Source: Pseudomonas profundi
GTDB taxonomy: Bacteria; Pseudomonadota; Gammaproteobacteria; Pseudomonadales; Pseudomonadaceae
Direction: 5' to 3'
DNA length: 64,000 nt
Assembly: GCF_008638305.1 (NCBI RefSeq)
Contig: NZ_VTPZ01000011.1
Location: forward strand, 62,001 to 126,000
The notes under the pieces are model-generated. The model saw only the letters and a program-made list of their open reading frames with translations. It did not search any database and had not been told where the DNA came from. This document shows, piece by piece, positions 27,475-38,247 of this stretch (positions within the stretch are counted from its first letter, which is position 1; every line of letters starts with the position of its first letter). The translations under genes and the position numbers were made by a program.

Positions 27475-28382
27475 GCCGGCACCCCGTTTGCCTTGTCCAT
27501 GTAGTGGCGGTAAAGATCGGTAAGCGATGGCTGGTGAATTTCAATGTCGGTCAGTTTTTCCCCTGCAAGCAGTTGCCGGAGCAGATCGAGCTTCTGATCG
27601 CCACGCGCCACGACTTCGATACCGTCGCTGCCAAGCGGCGTAGCGCCATGCCCTGCCGCGTTCCAGCGCTGCATCCAGGATTCCCGGTCGACTACGCCGC
27701 TGACGCGGATCCGCTCAGGCAACGCAGCCTCGTGACGCAAACTGGTCAGCGTGCCCACCGCCTGCAGGCGCCCACCAGCCAGAATCGCGCCGCGGTCGAT
27801 ATGCCGCTCAACGCCCGGCAATACGTGTGAACACAGGATGACGCTGCAGCCTTGCTGGCGGAGACCGTCAATCAGGCTATACAGGTCTTCAGTGGCGACC
27901 GGATCCAGGCCTACGGTGGGTTCATCCAGCAGCAGCAGGCGGGGCTCGCCGAGCAAGGCCTGTGCCAGGCCGAGTCGTTGGCGCATGCCTTTGGAGTAGG
28001 TCCGCACGCGGCGGTCCGCTGCATGGCTCAGCCCGACCTGCTCCAGCAACTGGTCTGTCTGACCGGGTGCGGCATCTTTCAAACGCGCAAAATGACGCAG
28101 CGTTTCGCGGCCGCTGAGTTGCCCGTAGAAGGTCACGTTCTCGGGAAGATAGCCCAGGGTGCGGCGCACCTGCGGATCGTTCGGCTCGCGGCCAAGCACG
28201 CGCACCTGCCCTTCAGTGGCGTTGAGCAGGCCGAGTATCAGTTTCATGGTGGTGGTCTTGCCTGCACCGTTGTGCCCAAACAAACCAAGGACTTCGCCTT
28301 CGCCCAGCGTGAGGTTCAACCGCTCGAGCACGGTCATGGTGCCATAGCGCTGCGTGAGATTCTGGATTTCAACTGCATTCAT
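27471..28382 (-). CDS. nosF: NosF, ABC ATPase
   Basis: A 303-residue ATPase: Walker [11 protein letters not shown]-loop region [12 protein letters not shown], signature [16 protein letters not shown], Walker [13 protein letters not shown] and switch His in LCSHVL. It powers the NosDFY complex. Overlaps nosD by 4 bp upstream and nosY by 4 bp downstream, showing tight coupling. Confidence 0.96.
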   Translation of the reverse strand: MNAVEIQNLTQRYGTMTVLERLNLTLGEGEVLGLFGHNGAGKTTTMKLILGLLNATEGQVRVLGREPNDPQVRRTLGYLPENVTFYGQLSGRETLRHFARLKDAAPGQTDQLLEQVGLSHAADRRVRTYSKGMRQRLGLAQALLGEPRLLLLDEPTVGLDPVATEDLYSLIDGLRQQGCSVILCSHVLPGVERHIDRGAILAGGRLQAVGTLTSLRHEAALPERIRVSGVVDRESWMQRWNAAGHGATPLGSDGIEVVARGDQKLDLLRQLLAGEKLTDIEIHQPSLTDLYRHYMDKANGVPA

Positions 28383-29683
28383 CGGGTGGTTTCCTGAGCG
28401 AGAGCCGGACTGTCCGCCGGTAGCTTCATTAGCGGATGGCTATCCTGCACGCCGGGCGATTTGGTTACCGGGAAAACACGTTGCACCCAGCGCAACAGTT
28501 CAATGGCCGGGCTGTTCATCAGCAAGCGCACCTGCGGATAAAGCCAGAGCAGGCGGTCGATGTTGTCGTTCGGCTCATAGGCCACATCGCCCAGCCCGTC
28601 ATTATCGCGGTCCCACCCCAGGTAATCGCTCCAGTAGTTGCCCTGGCCATCGACCGACCATTCCTGGGTGCGGGTCGCCACGTATTTCACTTGCTGCTGG
28701 TTGGCCACAAAGGCGTTGCGGCTGATCTTGTTGTCTTCAGATCCAGCCGTAAGATGTATTCCTAACCCGCTGTTTTCGAAGTGGTTGTTTTCTATGGTAT
28801 TGAACAGTGAATTATAGATGAACAACGCCTTGCCTTCCGCACCCGAGATCATGCTGTCGCCCGTGTCTCCCTGATGAGCATCGGACACAAAGTTACCGCT
28901 TATCGTCGAGTAGGTGATGTAGTTCATCAGAATGCCGTAGTTCTGATCATGCTCGGAGCGGTTCCCGGTAACTGTCAGCTGACGGCTCTGCATCAATGCG
29001 TAGCCGGTCCGGGTGTTACGCGTGATATTGCCGATGACAGTGTTGTCATGGGAAAACATGTAGTGCACGCCGTAGCGCAGGTCTTCGAGCGTGTTGCCCT
29101 CGATCTGGTTGCCGTTGGAGTTGCCGATGTACACGCCGTCACGTGTGTGACGTACATGGTTGTCGATAATTCGGGTGCCCTTGGTACTGAATAGATGGAT
29201 ACCGTTGCCGCGGTTTTGCGAGCGCATACTCTGGTCGCCCTGGATATCGTTGCCGACCACGCTCACATCACTGGCCTGATCGATCCAGATTCCGAAACCT
29301 GGTCCGCGCAGGCGATTGCCTCGCAGAGTCGCCCGATCGGCCTCCGGATGCAAAAAAATGCCAGCATCCAGCTCGGTCAGGTTCTGTCCCCAGTCCGAGA
29401 GCGTGCAGTTTTCAAGGGTCACGTCGGGCGTCTTTATCTCAACGACATGACCTGTACCCTGCCCATTCAATATTGCGCCGTCTTCGCAGCGCAGGTGGAT
29501 TGGCTGATCGATGAGAAACTGGCCCTGATATTCCCCTGCAGGAAGGGACCAGCGGTTGTCACTGTCGGCGGACAGTGGCAAGTCGGTAATACTCTGAGGA
29601 GCCGCCTGGGCCACTCCGGAAAAATACAGTAATGCACATAGGGCACTGAGGCGCGTAACCACTCTCGCCGGTTTTTTCGGCAC
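28379..29683 (-). CDS. nosD: NosD, periplasmic beta-helix copper maturation protein
   Basis: A 434-residue exported protein with a signal peptide (about residues 1-27, ending GVAQA-A) and a right-handed beta-helix of NosD/PbH1 repeats (about 80-370; repeated GNxI/IxNNxxxN patterns). It interacts with NosL and NosFY in the delivery of copper or sulfur to NosZ. Separated from nosZ by an 81-bp gap containing a terminator hairpin, so its expression may be set below that of nosZ. Confidence 0.95.
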   Translation of the reverse strand: MPKKPARVVTRLSALCALLYFSGVAQAAPQSITDLPLSADSDNRWSLPAGEYQGQFLIDQPIHLRCEDGAILNGQGTGHVVEIKTPDVTLENCTLSDWGQNLTELDAGIFLHPEADRATLRGNRLRGPGFGIWIDQASDVSVVGNDIQGDQSMRSQNRGNGIHLFSTKGTRIIDNHVRHTRDGVYIGNSNGNQIEGNTLEDLRYGVHYMFSHDNTVIGNITRNTRTGYALMQSRQLTVTGNRSEHDQNYGILMNYITYSTISGNFVSDAHQGDTGDSMISGAEGKALFIYNSLFNTIENNHFENSGLGIHLTAGSEDNKISRNAFVANQQQVKYVATRTQEWSVDGQGNYWSDYLGWDRDNDGLGDVAYEPNDNIDRLLWLYPQVRLLMNSPAIELLRWVQRVFPVTKSPGVQDSHPLMKLPADSPALAQETTR

Positions 29684-29710
29684 TGCTGTTACCTTCTTCG
29701 GATGCCATCG

Positions 29711-29738
29711 AAAAACAGCCCGGCGGATCGCCGGGCTG
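29711..29738 (-). terminator. Intrinsic terminator between nosZ and nosD
   Basis: On the minus strand, a 10-bp perfect stem (29729-29738 / 29716-29725, loop of three) is followed by a run of five T (29711-29715 as A on the plus strand). Position suggests partial termination after nosZ. Confidence 0.85.
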
Positions 29739-29764
29739 CTGAGTCGTGCTGATAACTACGGCTA

Positions 29765-31666
29765 TCAGGCCGGTTCGACCATCATCCGGCCGACCATTTC
29801 CATATGCAATGCGTGGCAGAACCAGCTGCAGTAGTACCAGAACAGGCCGGCTTTGTCGGCGGTGAATGTGATGGAAGAGGTCTGCTGCGGGCTGATCTCC
29901 ATGCTCACACCGTGATTCACCATGACGAAACCGTGGGTCACGTCTTCGATCTGGTCGATGTTGGTCACGGTCACCGTCACCTCATCGCCCTGCTTGACGG
30001 TGAATTCGGTAAGCCCATAGGCGGGTGCAAAGGAGGTCATGTAGACACGCACCTTGTTGCCGTCGCGGACCACCTTATTGTCGGCAGTCAGGTTGACGCC
30101 ATCCTTCTCGGCCATCTTCACGGTTTCGGCGAAGAACGGATCATCGCGGTCCCAGATCTTCTTGGTGCGGATCTGATCGCGGCGAGCCATGATGCAGTCA
30201 TGCGGCTCAGCGAATGCCGGGCCGTCATGAACCAGCTTCATCTCGTCGCCCGAGATATCGATCAGCTGATCGTTCTCAGGGTGCAGCGGGCCGGTCGGCA
30301 GGAAACGGTCCTTGGCGAACTTGCTCAGGACCACCAGCCACTGGCCGTCGGCTTCCGAGGTTTCGGTCAGCGACGCGTGGGTATGGCCTGGCTGGTAATG
30401 CACATCCAGCTTCTGTTTGATGTAGTTGACGTCTTCGCCGTTATAGGCACGAATGGCGTCTTCCATGTTCCACTTGACGATCTGACTGTCGATGAACAGG
30501 GTGGTGTAGCCATTGCCACGACCGTCAAAGGTGGTATGCAGCGGTCCGAGGCCCAGTTCGACTTCGGCAACAACCACTTCCCGCGGGTCATCAAACTTAT
30601 CGGCAAACAGATCGTCAAGCCGGTCGATGGCGATCATGGTGACCGTCGGGGACAGTTTGCCGGCCGCGATGAAATATTTGCCATCCGGAGATGTGTTGCA
30701 ACCGTGGGGGTTCTTCGGCACGGGAATGTAACGGGTTAGCTCGGAGCCGGCACGGCCGTCAACAACAGGTACCTTGGAGTCGCCCAACGTGCTGAAATTA
30801 CCATCCTTGACGGCTTTCTCGATGCGCGGAATATTGAATACCACCACCCAGTCGCGCTCAGCGCGCATCATGCCACCCAGGTCGGTCGCTTCTTCCGAGT
30901 TATAACAGGTTGCCGCGGCGTACTTGCCGGTGTAGTCGGCATCGGTATTGTCCAGGTTACCGTCGACGATGACCTGGAAAGCGACCTCCATGCTCTCGGC
31001 GTCCAGTACGTTGAACATGGTATAGGCATTGTCGCCACTCAGATCAAAGCTCGTACCATCATTCGGATGGGGAATGATGAATTCGGCGTTGGCAAAAACG
31101 TATTTGGTGTGCGGTACTTTCTGCAGACGCAGGCCGTGAATCGACTGAACGTTGGGGATCGTGGTGATCTTGTCCGTCTTCATGATATCCAGGCGGATAC
31201 GGGCAACGCGGCTGTTGGCCTTGTCGTTGATAAACAGATATTTACCGTCGTATTTGCCATCTGTCATGGATATGTGCGGATGGTGGCAATCGCCGTTCAG
31301 AAACTTGGCACTGTCGCCCATGATCCGTTTGCTTTCGTTGGTCAGGCCCCAGCCGGTTGCCGAGTCGATATTGAATACCGGGATGCGCATGAGCTCGCGC
31401 ATCGACGGAACGCCCATCACCCGGACCTCACCCTGATGCCCGCCACTCCAGAAACCGTAATAGTCATCCAGCTCGCCGGGGCCTACGTGAGTCTTGGATT
31501 TCGCCTCCTTGGCTGCCTGGGCAAAGGCTTCGCGGCTCATGATGGAACTGCCAAGCGCGGTCGCGCCCACGACTGCCGCACCCGTCACGGCGCTGGCACC
31601 GAGGAAGCCGCGGCGGCTTAGCCCTTTGGCTTCGAGTACTTCGGTATTCTTCTCTTTGTCACTCAT
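29765..31666 (-). CDS. nosZ: Nitrous oxide reductase
   Basis: A 633-residue periplasmic copper enzyme reducing N2O to N2. The N-terminus carries a Tat signal ([18 protein letters not shown], about residues 17-35), which marks clade I NosZ. The beta-propeller CuZ domain has the ligand motif [14 protein letters not shown] (about 124-137) and further His such as NPHGC and LGLGPLHT. The C-terminal CuA domain ends with [12 protein letters not shown] (C-x3-C-x3-H-x2-M). Length fits the family. Preceded by nosR, 67 bp upstream. Confidence 0.98.
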   Translation of the reverse strand: MSDKEKNTEVLEAKGLSRRGFLGASAVTGAAVVGATALGSSIMSREAFAQAAKEAKSKTHVGPGELDDYYGFWSGGHQGEVRVMGVPSMRELMRIPVFNIDSATGWGLTNESKRIMGDSAKFLNGDCHHPHISMTDGKYDGKYLFINDKANSRVARIRLDIMKTDKITTIPNVQSIHGLRLQKVPHTKYVFANAEFIIPHPNDGTSFDLSGDNAYTMFNVLDAESMEVAFQVIVDGNLDNTDADYTGKYAAATCYNSEEATDLGGMMRAERDWVVVFNIPRIEKAVKDGNFSTLGDSKVPVVDGRAGSELTRYIPVPKNPHGCNTSPDGKYFIAAGKLSPTVTMIAIDRLDDLFADKFDDPREVVVAEVELGLGPLHTTFDGRGNGYTTLFIDSQIVKWNMEDAIRAYNGEDVNYIKQKLDVHYQPGHTHASLTETSEADGQWLVVLSKFAKDRFLPTGPLHPENDQLIDISGDEMKLVHDGPAFAEPHDCIMARRDQIRTKKIWDRDDPFFAETVKMAEKDGVNLTADNKVVRDGNKVRVYMTSFAPAYGLTEFTVKQGDEVTVTVTNIDQIEDVTHGFVMVNHGVSMEISPQQTSSITFTADKAGLFWYYCSWFCHALHMEMVGRMMVEPA

Positions 31667-31733
31667 CTTTCTGCTCCTTGGATACAGCTTCAGTCTTCAA
31701 ACTCGGATGTGAAACGTTTCGTTCAGGGTTACT

Positions 31734-33893
31734 TCAGGGTTCAACCACATGGACCGGAATCAGCTCGGGGACGGGCTCCTTCTTGCCTTTGCGTGCGCGC
31801 TTGTTCTTCAGGATCAAGGGCGGACATTTTTCGTCGTTGTGGTAGGTCATCTGGCAGTCCAGGCAGTAATGGCATTCGTTGTGATTGATATGCCCATCCG
31901 GATGAATAGCCTGGATTTCGCATTCCTTGGCACAGAGCTGGCAAGGATCACCGCACTCCTTGCGGCGCTTCAGCCAGTCAAACAGGCGGAACTTTGAGGG
32001 GATGGCCAACGCGGCGCCCAGCGGGCAGATGTAGCGGCAATAAACCTTGCGGGTAAAAATACTGATCACCAGCAGGATCACTGCATACAGCACAAACCAC
32101 CACTGACGGTCGAACCTCAGGGTAATGGCCGTCTTGAAAGGCTCAACCTCAGCCGCACGCTCAGCGACGGCCATGGATTCCAGCGAAATGGCAAAGAGCA
32201 CCATGAGCACTATGTACTTGATCGCCCATAGGCGCTCATGTACAGCAAAGGGTAGCTCGTACTGTGGCACTTTCAACTTGCGCGCTGCCTCGTTGATCAG
32301 CTCCTGCAGGGCACCGAAGGGACATAACCAGCCGCAGAAGACCCCCCGCCCCCACAGCAGAATGCTGGCGGCAGTGAATACCCACAGGATGAAAATGATT
32401 GGATCGGTAAGGAACAGCTCCCAGCGGAAGTCTTCAAACACCGCGTGCACGAAGGTCAGCACGTTGACCACCGACAACTGCCCCAGCGCATACCAGCCGA
32501 GGAATGTCACAGTAAAGATCAGGTAACCGCGGCGCAGCCAGTGCAGGAAAGTCGGGTGCTTGGTCAGCTTGTCCTGGAAGAACAGGATGCCAAGCAGCAC
32601 CATCAGCGCAGTGACCACGACGCCGATCTGCCAGCTCTGCTGATACCAGATATTGACCCACATCGGACGGTTGGCCTCTTCGATCGCCGCCAACTCTGCA
32701 GCCGTAGGCTCTGGCCGCTCGATGTATTGCTCAGGCAGCTGATACGGCAGCTCGAAACTGGTGAACACGCTGCTCACCGGGCCAGTTTGCCGGCGCACCA
32801 GCAATTCCAGCGACCAGGGCGTGCCGGGGTCGAAGCGATGGTTCTCGCGCACAATGAAGATAGACATCTCGTCAAAATCAGGCATGCCTGCAGCGAAGAC
32901 GTCGGATAACCGCTCGTGGTCCATATCGCGAAAGCTGATCATCTCGCCAAACTGGCGCAGCTGCACCCGGTCGAAAATGCCGCCCCGTACGTAGCCAGAC
33001 CCTTTGTAGGAGTAGTCGCCACGGCCCATCACAGCGATGGCGTGCTCGCCGGGCTCAAGGTCCTCCATCAGAAACCGGTACTGGTTGTCGCCCAGCAGGT
33101 TGCGGCCAACGGTCGGCGGGTTGAGATGCGCGGCATACATATCAATGAAGGTGGCGTCGGCCTGATCCGGAGCGGCTTCGTCTATCCCTTCTGCCTCGGT
33201 CCCGCGAAAGGCTTCGTCAATCTCGCCATGGGTGAGATGCAGACGGCGGACTGCGCCGTTACCGGTGAGGGTCGCCCAGTCGGCTTCCTCATACACATCC
33301 TCGCGAACCGTGGCCGGCCTGGTTCCTGCGGCGCTGGCGGCGTCAACCAGACCCAGCGATACCGCGACGGTATGCGCCGAACCCATGACAATCTCACTCA
33401 CCACCATTACGGTGACAGTCGCCCCACTCACAGCATCAACGGTGACTGCGTTCTCGTCCCGCGAACGGCCCACCACGACGCGTTGATTAACCGAAATGCC
33501 GTCGTACTTGGCAGTGAAGTCGTGCAGTTTCTGCTCAGGAATGCCAATCAGCAGAATAGGCTCATGGTGTTCCAGTACATAGGCATCGCGGATGACGCCC
33601 CGCGGATCAATAATCACATGGACATTTAAAGGTTTGCCGGAATAGGCAGGAATGTTGGTGACATCAATACTCTGATAGGCATAACCCACTACCTCTTCGT
33701 CTGCATACAGGGAGCGGACGTTGTACTCACCTTCAGGCTCGGAAATCCTGTCCACGTTGGGTAGCGCTATATCGATCCGCTGCTGGATCAGGTCTGCATA
33801 GGCCTGGGCTGCAGCTGCTTGAAAAGCGCCCAGCCCAAGGACAATGCAGATAATAGCTCTGCAGACCCATGCAGCACTGATTGGGTTTGTCAT
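31734..33893 (-). CDS. nosR: NosR, flavo-iron-sulfur membrane protein
   Basis: A 719-residue protein needed for nosZ expression and electron transfer to NosZ. In order: a signal region, a periplasmic FMN-binding domain (about residues 60-180; the VDAVSGATVT motif includes the flavinylated Thr type site), five to six membrane helices (about 400-640), CGWLCPFGA and CRYICPLGAA motifs, and a C-terminal polyferredoxin-like domain (CGDPCQLCAKECEIQAI and CHYCLDCQ). The ATG at 33891-33893 is preferred (GGAG 8 nt upstream and correct signal peptide); a longer frame adds 19 residues. Confidence 0.96.
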   Translation of the reverse strand: MTNPISAAWVCRAIICIVLGLGAFQAAAAQAYADLIQQRIDIALPNVDRISEPEGEYNVRSLYADEEVVGYAYQSIDVTNIPAYSGKPLNVHVIIDPRGVIRDAYVLEHHEPILLIGIPEQKLHDFTAKYDGISVNQRVVVGRSRDENAVTVDAVSGATVTVMVVSEIVMGSAHTVAVSLGLVDAASAAGTRPATVREDVYEEADWATLTGNGAVRRLHLTHGEIDEAFRGTEAEGIDEAAPDQADATFIDMYAAHLNPPTVGRNLLGDNQYRFLMEDLEPGEHAIAVMGRGDYSYKGSGYVRGGIFDRVQLRQFGEMISFRDMDHERLSDVFAAGMPDFDEMSIFIVRENHRFDPGTPWSLELLVRRQTGPVSSVFTSFELPYQLPEQYIERPEPTAAELAAIEEANRPMWVNIWYQQSWQIGVVVTALMVLLGILFFQDKLTKHPTFLHWLRRGYLIFTVTFLGWYALGQLSVVNVLTFVHAVFEDFRWELFLTDPIIFILWVFTAASILLWGRGVFCGWLCPFGALQELINEAARKLKVPQYELPFAVHERLWAIKYIVLMVLFAISLESMAVAERAAEVEPFKTAITLRFDRQWWFVLYAVILLVISIFTRKVYCRYICPLGAALAIPSKFRLFDWLKRRKECGDPCQLCAKECEIQAIHPDGHINHNECHYCLDCQMTYHNDEKCPPLILKNKRARKGKKEPVPELIPVHVVEP

Positions 33894-33967
33894 TAATGGA
33901 ACTCCGGGTACTGAAGAAGTGACTTCGAGGTTTGAGGTAAGTGTAGACATCCATCCGACAGGGGGAT

Positions 33968-33981
33968 TTGATCAGGATCAA
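33968..33981 (-). promoter_or_regulatory. DNR/ANR box of nosR
   Basis: Exact TTGAT-CAGG-ATCAA, centred 81 bp before the nosR start on the minus strand. It predicts a class II transcription start near 33933. Confidence 0.88.
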
Positions 33982-34012
33982 TTCCCAACCGCCTGCAAAA
34001 TGCATGCATATC

Positions 34013-34060
34013 GCCATTTAGCTGCATTTATGCGATGTATCACTGCATTTACTCGCATTT
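34013..34060. repeat. Helically phased CATTTA repeats upstream of nosR
   Basis: The 7-mer (G/C)CATTTA occurs at 34014, 34024 and 34045, and as GCATTT at 34055: spacings of 10, 21 and 10 bp, i.e. on one face of the helix. The array spans about -81 to -127 relative to the predicted nosR start. It may be an activator array or intrinsically bent DNA. The rest of 34061-34248 contains only a 6-bp hairpin (34086-34101). Confidence 0.5.
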
Positions 34061-34248
34061 GACGACATGTTACCCACTTTTTAGAGCCCTCTCCCGAGGG
34101 CCCGCGGCGCTAGGTCGCAGGCTGAGCGGGAACTCTGGAAAATCCCCTGTTCAGTTCGGCGAATAGTGAAGAACTGACTCAATAACCGCCATACCTATTC
34201 CTGGCTATTGACCAGGAAATACGCTGACAAAAAAGCTCCAACCGAAAC

Positions 34249-34305
34249 GGTATATCCAACCATTGATGGTTATATATACCCTTGCGCTATTGGGTCGAAA
34301 ATACT
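34249..34305. promoter_or_regulatory. Three NorR boxes upstream of norQ copy 2
   Basis: GGT-N7-ACC at 34249-34261 and 34268-34280, and GGT-N7-ACT (one mismatch) at 34293-34305. Centres are 19 and 25 bp apart; the last is 47 bp before the -24 element. Confidence 0.82.
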
Positions 34306-34345
34306 CTCGGCTATTTTTATCCTTGCAAAACAACAACCTAAGATA

Positions 34346-34361
34346 TGGCACAGTGCTTGCT
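34346..34361 (+). promoter_or_regulatory. Sigma54 promoter of the second nor operon
   Basis: TGGCACAGTGCTTGCT, nearly identical to the ric promoter (TGGCAC-N5-TTGC). Because it lies where a longer norQ reading would begin, it also argues that translation starts later, at 34438. Confidence 0.92.
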
Positions 34362-34437
34362 AATAGTCCTGCACAGGCATCCGATCCGCTTCGGCAGCTT
34401 CATTACCCCGAAACGGACCCAGCTCAGGACGAAATAT

Positions 34438-35304
34438 ATGAACCATCTTGCAAGCACGACCACACTGCACCATCCCGACAACAGCGGAATCTATTACCGG
34501 GCCACCGGTAATGAAACCGAACTGTTCGAACAGGCTGCCCGGCATCAACTCCCGGTACTCATCAAAGGCCCCACCGGTTGCGGCAAGACTCGCTTCGTGC
34601 AGCACATGGCCGAACGTCTGGGCCGCAAGCTCTACACCGTAGCCTGCCATGACGACCTGACAACGGCCGACCTCGTCGGCCGCCATCTCATTGGACCTGA
34701 CGGCACATACTGGCAGGACGGCCCCCTGACCCGCGCCGTACGCGAAGGCGCCATCTGCTATCTCGACGAAATCATCGAGGCGCGCAAGGACACCACCGTT
34801 GTCCTGCACCCGCTTGCCGATGACCGTCGCATTCTTCCGCTGGACGCCACAGGCGAGTGCCTCGAAGCGGCCCCCGGTTTCATGCTGGTGGTGTCCTACA
34901 ACCCCGGTTACCGCAACTTGCTGAAAGGGCTCAAGCCGAGCACCCGCCAACGGTTCGTGGCGATGACCTTTGATTACCCCGAAACGGCTGCGGAAATCGA
35001 CATTCTTGTTCGCGAAGCCGGCGTCGAGGTTGCTTTGGCAACACGGCTGGTCCAGCTGTGCAACGCATTACGCCATCTCGGCACACATGACCTGGAGGAA
35101 GCGCCTTCTACCCGACTGCTTATACATACCGCCCGCCTGATGCGTGCCGGCCTGGATCCCGTCGCTGCCTGCGAAGCCTGTCTGGCCCAGCCGTTGAGTG
35201 ACGATCCGACCACTCAGGCCGCCATCCTTGACGTGGTCAAGGCGCACTTCGGCACGCACAACCAACCCGCAGCATCCACACAGCGATTGAAAACCAGCGC
35301 CTAG
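34438..35304 (+). CDS. norQ: NorQ AAA+ ATPase (copy 2)
   Basis: A 288-residue MoxR-type ATPase: Walker A GPTGCGKTR, Walker B AICYLDEI and the SYNPGYRNLLKGLKPSTRQRF region. Very similar to copy 1 but with a 20-residue C-terminal extension. Start fixed at 34438 since the sigma54 promoter occupies 34346-34361; AGGA lies 9 nt upstream. It leads the operon, unlike copy 1, which follows norB. Confidence 0.93.
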   Translation: MNHLASTTTLHHPDNSGIYYRATGNETELFEQAARHQLPVLIKGPTGCGKTRFVQHMAERLGRKLYTVACHDDLTTADLVGRHLIGPDGTYWQDGPLTRAVREGAICYLDEIIEARKDTTVVLHPLADDRRILPLDATGECLEAAPGFMLVVSYNPGYRNLLKGLKPSTRQRFVAMTFDYPETAAEIDILVREAGVEVALATRLVQLCNALRHLGTHDLEEAPSTRLLIHTARLMRAGLDPVAACEACLAQPLSDDPTTQAAILDVVKAHFGTHNQPAASTQRLKTSA

Positions 35305-35362
35305 GTTCCCTAAGTCTGGTCTGCCACAGCTTTCGAACTACTAACACGATGAGGAAGTAATC

Positions 35363-37263
<1,901 letters not shown>

Positions 37264-37278
37264 TCAGAACGACAATCC

Positions 37279-37306
37279 GGTGCTGGCAGCTTCCGCTGCC
37301 AGCACC
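37279..37306 (+). other. Perfect 12-bp hairpin between norB and polyferredoxin
   Basis: GGTGCTGGCAGC / GCTGCCAGCACC with a TTCC loop and no T-run. Since the operon continues downstream, it is more likely an mRNA-stabilising or processing stem than a terminator. Confidence 0.7.
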
Positions 37307-37341
37307 ACCTACTCATCAACCTGACTGAAGGCGGAGACAAC

Positions 37342-38244
37342 ATGATGCTAGCAACGCTTCGCCGGATCAGTCGCAGTGCCTTTTTTATCCTCTTTCTTGT
37401 GGCACCTATACTGGATCTGTTTCGTCTCGATCTAAGCAGGGGCCATTTTGTTTTTCTGACCATGGACTGGACCCTGGGGCTTGATCCCCAGACCAGTGCT
37501 CTTGATCCCGCCTCCATCACCCTGCACCTGCTGCTGCGTCTGGGCTTGCCCATTCTGTTAACCCTGGGCGTGCTGCTCTGGGTAGTCTGGCGCTGGGGGC
37601 GCCTGTATTGCGGCTGGCTATGTCCGCATTTTTCGATGGTCGAATGGATCGACGGCCTGATGGCCCGCTGGCTTGGCCGGCGCTCTGTCTGGGAAAAGCC
37701 CTCTGCCCCCCGACGGGCCGGCGCGCGCCTGGTCATGACCCTGATGGTGCTGGGCGGCTCGGCACTCTGGGCCATCACCCTGTTGAGCTACCTGGTACCG
37801 CCGATACCTTTGTGGACAGGTCTGGCAAGTCTGGATTTGCCGACCTGGCACTGGTTTTTCATCGGTATCGGCACCGCTCTGTTCTGTATCGAGTTTGCCC
37901 TGGCCCGGCATTATTTCTGCAAGTACGGCTGCGCCGTTGGCATCTTCCAGAGCTTAATCTGGGCGGTGAACAGCCGCGCCATGGTGATCGGTTTCAAGCG
38001 CGAACGCGCCCGTGATTGCCGCGACTGCAATGCCTGTGACAAGGCATGTCCAATGCGCCTGCCGCCACGCGGCATGAAGCGTCACAAGATTACCTGCACT
38101 CAGTGTGGAGTGTGTGTCCAGACCTGCTCACAGGTTCAGGCCGCCAACCCCGCCGGTTCGCTTCTCCATTGGACCAGTGGCGATGACGCCATCGTCATGG
38201 ACAAGCAACCCAGTACCAAAATCCACGTGATCGAGAAGGACTGA
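37342..38244 (+). CDS. NapH/NosR-like membrane polyferredoxin inside nor operon
   Basis: A 300-residue inner-membrane iron-sulfur protein with four to five helices. It has two membrane-proximal Cys motifs (CGWLCPH at about residue 90 and CKYGCAVG at about 193) and a C-terminal pair of 4Fe-4S motifs (CRDCNACDKACPM and CTQCGVCVQTCS). The layout matches the NapH/NosR/CcoG group that moves electrons from quinol or assembles oxidases. Its place between norB and norD suggests a role in NorCB electron supply or maturation; none is established. ATG at 37342 or 37345. Confidence 0.85.
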   Translation: MMLATLRRISRSAFFILFLVAPILDLFRLDLSRGHFVFLTMDWTLGLDPQTSALDPASITLHLLLRLGLPILLTLGVLLWVVWRWGRLYCGWLCPHFSMVEWIDGLMARWLGRRSVWEKPSAPRRAGARLVMTLMVLGGSALWAITLLSYLVPPIPLWTGLASLDLPTWHWFFIGIGTALFCIEFALARHYFCKYGCAVGIFQSLIWAVNSRAMVIGFKRERARDCRDCNACDKACPMRLPPRGMKRHKITCTQCGVCVQTCSQVQAANPAGSLLHWTSGDDAIVMDKQPSTKIHVIEKD

Positions 38245-38247
38245 ACG

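Noticed and set aside
34345-34437. Longer norQ copy 2 starting at 34345
   Set aside because: This start lies inside the sigma54 promoter; the Met at 34438 gives the correct NorQ N-terminus.
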